A DNA stretch of 64,000 nucleotides, from positions 1-64,000 of the forward strand of contig CAVGCY010000067.1 in assembly GCA_963627915.1 (NCBI GenBank), given 5' to 3'. The position numbers and the translations under genes were made by a program. Below are positions 60,182 through 64,000 of this stretch, in pieces (position 1 is the first letter of the stretch; each line of letters opens with the position of its first letter). The notes under the pieces are model-generated. The model was not told the origin of the DNA. It saw nothing but the letters and a program-made list of their open reading frames with translations, and did no database searches. Source of the DNA: CALACW01 sp963627915 (GTDB lineage: Bacteria; Bacillota; Clostridia; Oscillospirales; Acutalibacteraceae).

Positions 60182-61657
60182 ATGAAATTGAAAAAACTTA
60201 TATGTCTTTCGTCAACGCTTATTCTGTTTGCGTCCCTCTGCTTCGGTGCATATGCGTCGGATGAGGTTTGCGCTTTGGTCGAGGTAAATGGTGAGGAAAC
60301 TTCGTATACGTCGTTTGCGGACGCATGGAATAAGGCGGCGGAGCTTGGAAAAAGCGGAGAGGTAACATTTACGCTTAAACAGAACTGGAAAGCCGACGAT
60401 TCCGGCTCGCTCGGAGGCGGAGCGGGATTTAAGGACGGTGCTCTGTACTATTCGGGCGCAAAAAATCTCACGCTTGATTTAAACGGATACTATATTGACA
60501 GAAATATTTTTAAGCCCGTCAGCGGAGGCGCTGTTATATATGTAGGCTCTGTTATGACAATTACGGATTCGAGAAGAGACGAATATACGTCGTCGGAGCT
60601 TTTTAAGGGCGGAGCTATCCAAAACGGGGCGAATACCGAGCGAGGCGGCGGAATAGTCGTGTACGACAATGCGCGTCTTGAGTTTAACGGAGGAACGGTA
60701 CTAAACTGCGTATCCACCGACGATGGCGGAGCTGTCAGCGCATTCGGCTCAGGGGCTGTATTAAATGTAAACGGCGGCTCGTTTTACGGCAACCGAACGT
60801 ATGACGCGTCCGGGGAATGCTGCGGCGGCGCAATTTACAGCAACAGCGGAACAGTAAACGTAAAAAATGCCGTTTTTGAATGCAATTATGCCGAGGATAA
60901 CGGCGGCGCAATATATATGTACGGCGGAAATCTTACTGTTTCTTCCTCATCGTTTTATTCAAACTCCTCAATAGAGGAAGGCGGTGCGGTATGTCTTGAC
61001 GGAGATGTAAAGACAAGCATATCGGACTGTCTGTTCTATGCGAATGCTTCAACAACGGACGACGCCGGTGCGGTTTACTGCGATTCGGACGACGGCACGT
61101 ATCTCAACGACTGCCGTATGTTTTATAACAGCTCCGCTTCAGAGGGCGGTGCAGTATATATAAACAGGGACAAGGTTTTTGTTCTCGGAGGCACGTATCG
61201 GTACAATACCGCCTCTTCCCAGGGCGGAGGAATATACGTAGACAGCTTAAACGACATAAACGCTTCCGGAAAGCTTATAATAAAGGATAATACCGTCAAC
61301 GGCAGGGCGAACGATTTGTGCCTGCAGGACGGCGCCGCTTCGACAGCATATCTTTACTGCGGCGGATTTTATGAAGGCTCTTCGATATGGCTTTGCTCGA
61401 ATGATAAAAACGCGCAGCTTGCAATTAAGGGCATAGATAAATTTCAATATAACAACTATATTCATTTTGACGACGGCTTCTCCGAAAGCAAGGTAATTTC
61501 ATCAGCGCTCGGCAGTGATGATATCCGTGCCATGGCATCCGTTTTCGGCAACGGAAATATTGTTTATATATGCATTTGCATTGCCGTTATTATCGCATTT
61601 GCCGTTTTTGTCGTAAAATACGGCAAAAAGAAAAAGGGGGCTGAAAATAATGATTAA
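60182..61657 (+). CDS. Beta-helix (Pmp-like) surface protein with membrane anchor
   Basis: About 491 residues. Signal peptide (MKLKKLICLSSTLILFASLCF...), then a right-handed beta-helix of GGAI-type repeats (GGAIQNG, GGGIVVY, GGAVSAF, GGAIYSN, GGAIYMY, GGAVCLD, GGAVYIN, GGGIYVD), a membrane helix near the end (IVYICICIAVIIAFAVFVV) and KYGKKKKG tail. Resembles chlamydial Pmp and other bacterial adhesins. Unlike its neighbours it lacks the ITDI motif. ATGs at 60173 and 60182 are both possible; 60182 fits the signal peptide best. The next gene starts inside its end. Confidence 0.82.
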   Translation: MKLKKLICLSSTLILFASLCFGAYASDEVCALVEVNGEETSYTSFADAWNKAAELGKSGEVTFTLKQNWKADDSGSLGGGAGFKDGALYYSGAKNLTLDLNGYYIDRNIFKPVSGGAVIYVGSVMTITDSRRDEYTSSELFKGGAIQNGANTERGGGIVVYDNARLEFNGGTVLNCVSTDDGGAVSAFGSGAVLNVNGGSFYGNRTYDASGECCGGAIYSNSGTVNVKNAVFECNYAEDNGGAIYMYGGNLTVSSSSFYSNSSIEEGGAVCLDGDVKTSISDCLFYANASTTDDAGAVYCDSDDGTYLNDCRMFYNSSASEGGAVYINRDKVFVLGGTYRYNTASSQGGGIYVDSLNDINASGKLIIKDNTVNGRANDLCLQDGAASTAYLYCGGFYEGSSIWLCSNDKNAQLAIKGIDKFQYNNYIHFDDGFSESKVISSALGSDDIRAMASVFGNGNIVYICICIAVIIAFAVFVVKYGKKKKGAENND

Positions 61658-64000
61658 TATTAAGAGAATACGTATTCATTATATCTTGGCGTCCGTTTCG
61701 CTTGTTTTGGCATTTTCTCTGCTTTTTACAGATATAGGCTCTGTCTTTGCCTCGGCAGTTGAGAATAAACCGGAATATATTTCCGAGGTTCAGGTTTTCA
61801 GCGGAAACAGTTTGGATGAAGCCGTAAACAGCTGTGAATCGGCGGGATATATAGCGGTGAAAAAGAATATAAACCGTTCGGAGGACGGCGACGAAAAGGA
61901 TAACGGGATATTTATAGTCGGCTATAAAACGACGGAGGATTCCGACGAGGCAATCACGGATATATCGCTTCTTCAGATGAACAGCGGTTATCAGGATTAT
62001 ACTTATGCGGACGTTGCCGAAAGAGCTATGGAAAAGCTCGGAAACGTTCCGACGGAGCTTTTATACGCCGTGAATGAATTTGCCGAGAACTACGGTAAGG
62101 GCAGTCCTGCCGCGGTATCGGCCGTCAAGCTTCTGAACTGTTATCATGTTGACGAAATGAATAACATGAAGCTGGGCGATTATCTTGTCAGCGGAAATTG
62201 TACCGTTGATTTTATAAAAAAGATACTTTCGCGCTCCAATACCTCTGTTGTTACCGCTTTCTGCAACGCCCTTGTTGCAGGAACGGCCGATTACGGCGAT
62301 GAAAACTGGGCGGTGCGTGTATCCGCATCCAAGGTAAAGGAGGAGCTTGCCGATCCTGACAATAATATGATGCTCGATAAAAAGTACAAGGTTCTTGCAA
62401 GCGAGCTTACGGACGGTCTTCAGTCTTTTGCAGAGAGCTTTAACGGCGCTGCGGAAAGATATGAAGAAAACGGCGGAAAAGTTGAAACATCCGTCAAGGA
62501 TGTCAGCGATACCGAGATGAACGAGCAGACGGTTAAGGATATGACAACCGGGGGGAAAATAGAAAAAACGGACGGCGACGCTCTCTTTCTGTACGTTTAC
62601 GATGTTTTGAATCAGTATGATTACGATGAGAATACAAAGCTTGGAGATTATATCGTTTCTCTCGGTAACTCTTCATATGACGAAATTTCAAGTTTAAGAA
62701 AAATATATCCTCTCGTCGACAGTCTTACCGACGGTCAGATTGCTACGATGAGAATGAGCGGGGTCGCTTTCTCGGCGGTCTATCTTATAAACGGCGAGGG
62801 GCTTATAGATGAAACCGATAAGCAGGTCGACGTTATAAAAAAGGATATTAAATCCAATTTAGGCACGGACAGCATGTCCATATGGATAGGAACGGATCAG
62901 ACCGCTTACAATCAAAAGGTAGCCGTTACAAAGGACGCATACAGGGCAAATTCCGCAGGTCAGATTTATAATACTCTGACAACGCCGGATGATGTGGATA
63001 CCTTCCTCTCCGAAACGTTTTCAAAGCTCAATATAGCTATGATGGTCATCGGTATCGCATGGGGAATTACATATTTGACAGCAACCGTTATTAATGTTAT
63101 GGCGTTTACTGCTGTTTTTACGGGCGCATGGAGTATTTGGGCTACCTGCTGCGCAGGTATAGGCGCAGGCGTATTCAGTACGATATTCGGTCTTCTCGGC
63201 TGTGCTGCCATAATTTTGAATTATGTTGTTCTGGTAGTTATGATCGTCGTTATAATCGCTTTGCTGGTAAAATATCTGTGGGATTTGTTCACCGACGACG
63301 ATGCGGAGGAGTTTTCAGAGATTCCGCCCGTTATGTTTGATGAGGCAAACAACAGATATGTAAGATACGATGCTGTAAATCTAAACGGCAGTCCCGCCAA
63401 CATAAACGGAGACAATGCAAGAAGATGGAATGCTTTGTATACAAGCAGGAGCAGACATGCCGGTTCTCCGATTCAGTCATCTGAAATTGAAGATCTTATT
63501 ACGGTACAGTATAATGACAGTACCGCTCCGCAGGGATACAAACCCGTTAAATGCTTCGGCGAGGTTTACGCCGCAAATTTAAACGCAAATTCAAAATCGG
63601 ATTCATGCTCCGTTTATATGTTCTACCGTTGTTCTGCGAGTACAATAAACGAGGGAGAGCAGGCGGAAACAGACGAAAACGTTAAGTATATTTCAAAGCT
63701 TTCGCTTTCTGTCGAAAGTTCCGAAACTGCGGCAAAGGCGGCCTTAACCAAGGCGGGGTATAACGTTCTTGACGTGAATTTGTCTTCCAATCTTTCGGAG
63801 ATAAAGAAATATACTTATCTGGGTTATACAACAACGACGAATTCGAATGACGCCGTAACGGATATCAGAATATCGGCAAGAAATACTTCTGACGTATATC
63901 TTTTTGGCAATGCCTCATATTCGGCGTGCGGTACTACCGCCACCGGAGATACATTGTATTATACTTCGTATAAATCCGCAGGTACGCCGATTTTAGCTGA
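61650..64000 (+). CDS. Partial large surface protein with ITDI motifs, runs off the window
   Basis: At least 783 residues, cut by the window edge. Signal peptide at about 1-35, motif unit FIVGYKTTEDSDEAITDI near residue 90, a helical region with LTDGQIATMRM (parallel to LTDGQRACLEF in the paralogue at 57844), two hydrophobic segments near 465-540, then further motif units ALYTSRSRHAGSPI, VYMFYR and TYLGYTTTTNSNDAVTDI, and LYYTSYKSAGTPI at the very end. It overlaps the beta-helix gene by eight bases, with AAGGGGG upstream. Same domain order as the 57844 protein but longer. Function unknown. Confidence 0.75.
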   Translation, partial: MINIKRIRIHYILASVSLVLAFSLLFTDIGSVFASAVENKPEYISEVQVFSGNSLDEAVNSCESAGYIAVKKNINRSEDGDEKDNGIFIVGYKTTEDSDEAITDISLLQMNSGYQDYTYADVAERAMEKLGNVPTELLYAVNEFAENYGKGSPAAVSAVKLLNCYHVDEMNNMKLGDYLVSGNCTVDFIKKILSRSNTSVVTAFCNALVAGTADYGDENWAVRVSASKVKEELADPDNNMMLDKKYKVLASELTDGLQSFAESFNGAAERYEENGGKVETSVKDVSDTEMNEQTVKDMTTGGKIEKTDGDALFLYVYDVLNQYDYDENTKLGDYIVSLGNSSYDEISSLRKIYPLVDSLTDGQIATMRMSGVAFSAVYLINGEGLIDETDKQVDVIKKDIKSNLGTDSMSIWIGTDQTAYNQKVAVTKDAYRANSAGQIYNTLTTPDDVDTFLSETFSKLNIAMMVIGIAWGITYLTATVINVMAFTAVFTGAWSIWATCCAGIGAGVFSTIFGLLGCAAIILNYVVLVVMIVVIIALLVKYLWDLFTDDDAEEFSEIPPVMFDEANNRYVRYDAVNLNGSPANINGDNARRWNALYTSRSRHAGSPIQSSEIEDLITVQYNDSTAPQGYKPVKCFGEVYAANLNANSKSDSCSVYMFYRCSASTINEGEQAETDENVKYISKLSLSVESSETAAKAALTKAGYNVLDVNLSSNLSEIKKYTYLGYTTTTNSNDAVTDIRISARNTSDVYLFGNASYSACGTTATGDTLYYTSYKSAGTPILA

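Overview
The window looks like chromosomal DNA of a spore-forming, anaerobic member of the Clostridia, most likely a gut Oscillospiraceae/Ruminococcus-like bacterium. The reasons are the sporulation genes gpr and spoIIP, a valS T-box leader, a glycyl radical enzyme with its activase, a dockerin domain, TagF- and YfhO-type surface-polymer genes, Gram-positive-type Shine-Dalgarno sites and several TTG starts. No insertion sequence, phage module, tRNA or CRISPR array was seen. The assignment rests on gene content, not on a marker search.

Layout. Positions 1-5507 (minus strand, one strong promoter) hold a glycyl radical enzyme, its compact activase, an FGGY ketose-type kinase and a class I phosphomannose isomerase: a candidate radical sugar-degradation operon. 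Positions 5509-15387 (minus) form one polysaccharide operon: YfhO-type GT-C transferase, rfbF-rfbG-rfbH (CDP-4-keto-3,6-dideoxy sugar synthesis), a YerE-like thiamine-diphosphate enzyme, a short-chain reductase and a GtrB/CsbB-type polyprenyl-phosphate glycosyltransferase. Divergently, 15463-22847 encodes three related GT2 glycosyltransferases, an acyltransferase, a GT87-like membrane transferase and a TagB/TagF-like glycerophosphotransferase. Together these suggest a teichoic-acid-like surface polymer decorated with a branched 3,6-dideoxyhexose resembling yersiniose.

Positions 22943-42766 are mostly core functions: an MreB-like protein, RecD2 helicase, an amidohydrolase, a DUF4234 protein, T-box-valS, folC, a zinc-ribbon membrane protein, two small XRE-type proteins, a nicotinate phosphoribosyltransferase, a degenerate PP2C-like membrane protein with a Thr/Pro/Glu repeat tail, then glmU-pth-mfd. 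Positions 42786-51957 hold a dockerin-bearing secreted protein, a GPH sugar transporter, a flavin reductase, a solitary 5S rRNA with its own promoter and terminator, a DUF4015-like protein, a GH3 glycosidase and a leucine-rich-repeat protein. Positions 52001-54818 hold the sporulation genes gpr and spoIIP, rpsT, and two small membrane-peptide genes (52 and 58 aa).

Positions 55059-64000 form an unusual plus-strand operon that runs off the window: a polytopic membrane protein, a PrsW-type intramembrane protease, three related signal-peptide proteins sharing a repeated GYK..D..AITDI / LYYTKD..AG.PIT motif (possibly a beta-prism, MABP-like fold), and a beta-helix surface protein. Its function is unknown; it is one of three candidate undescribed systems here, with the radical-sugar operon and the branched-dideoxysugar locus.
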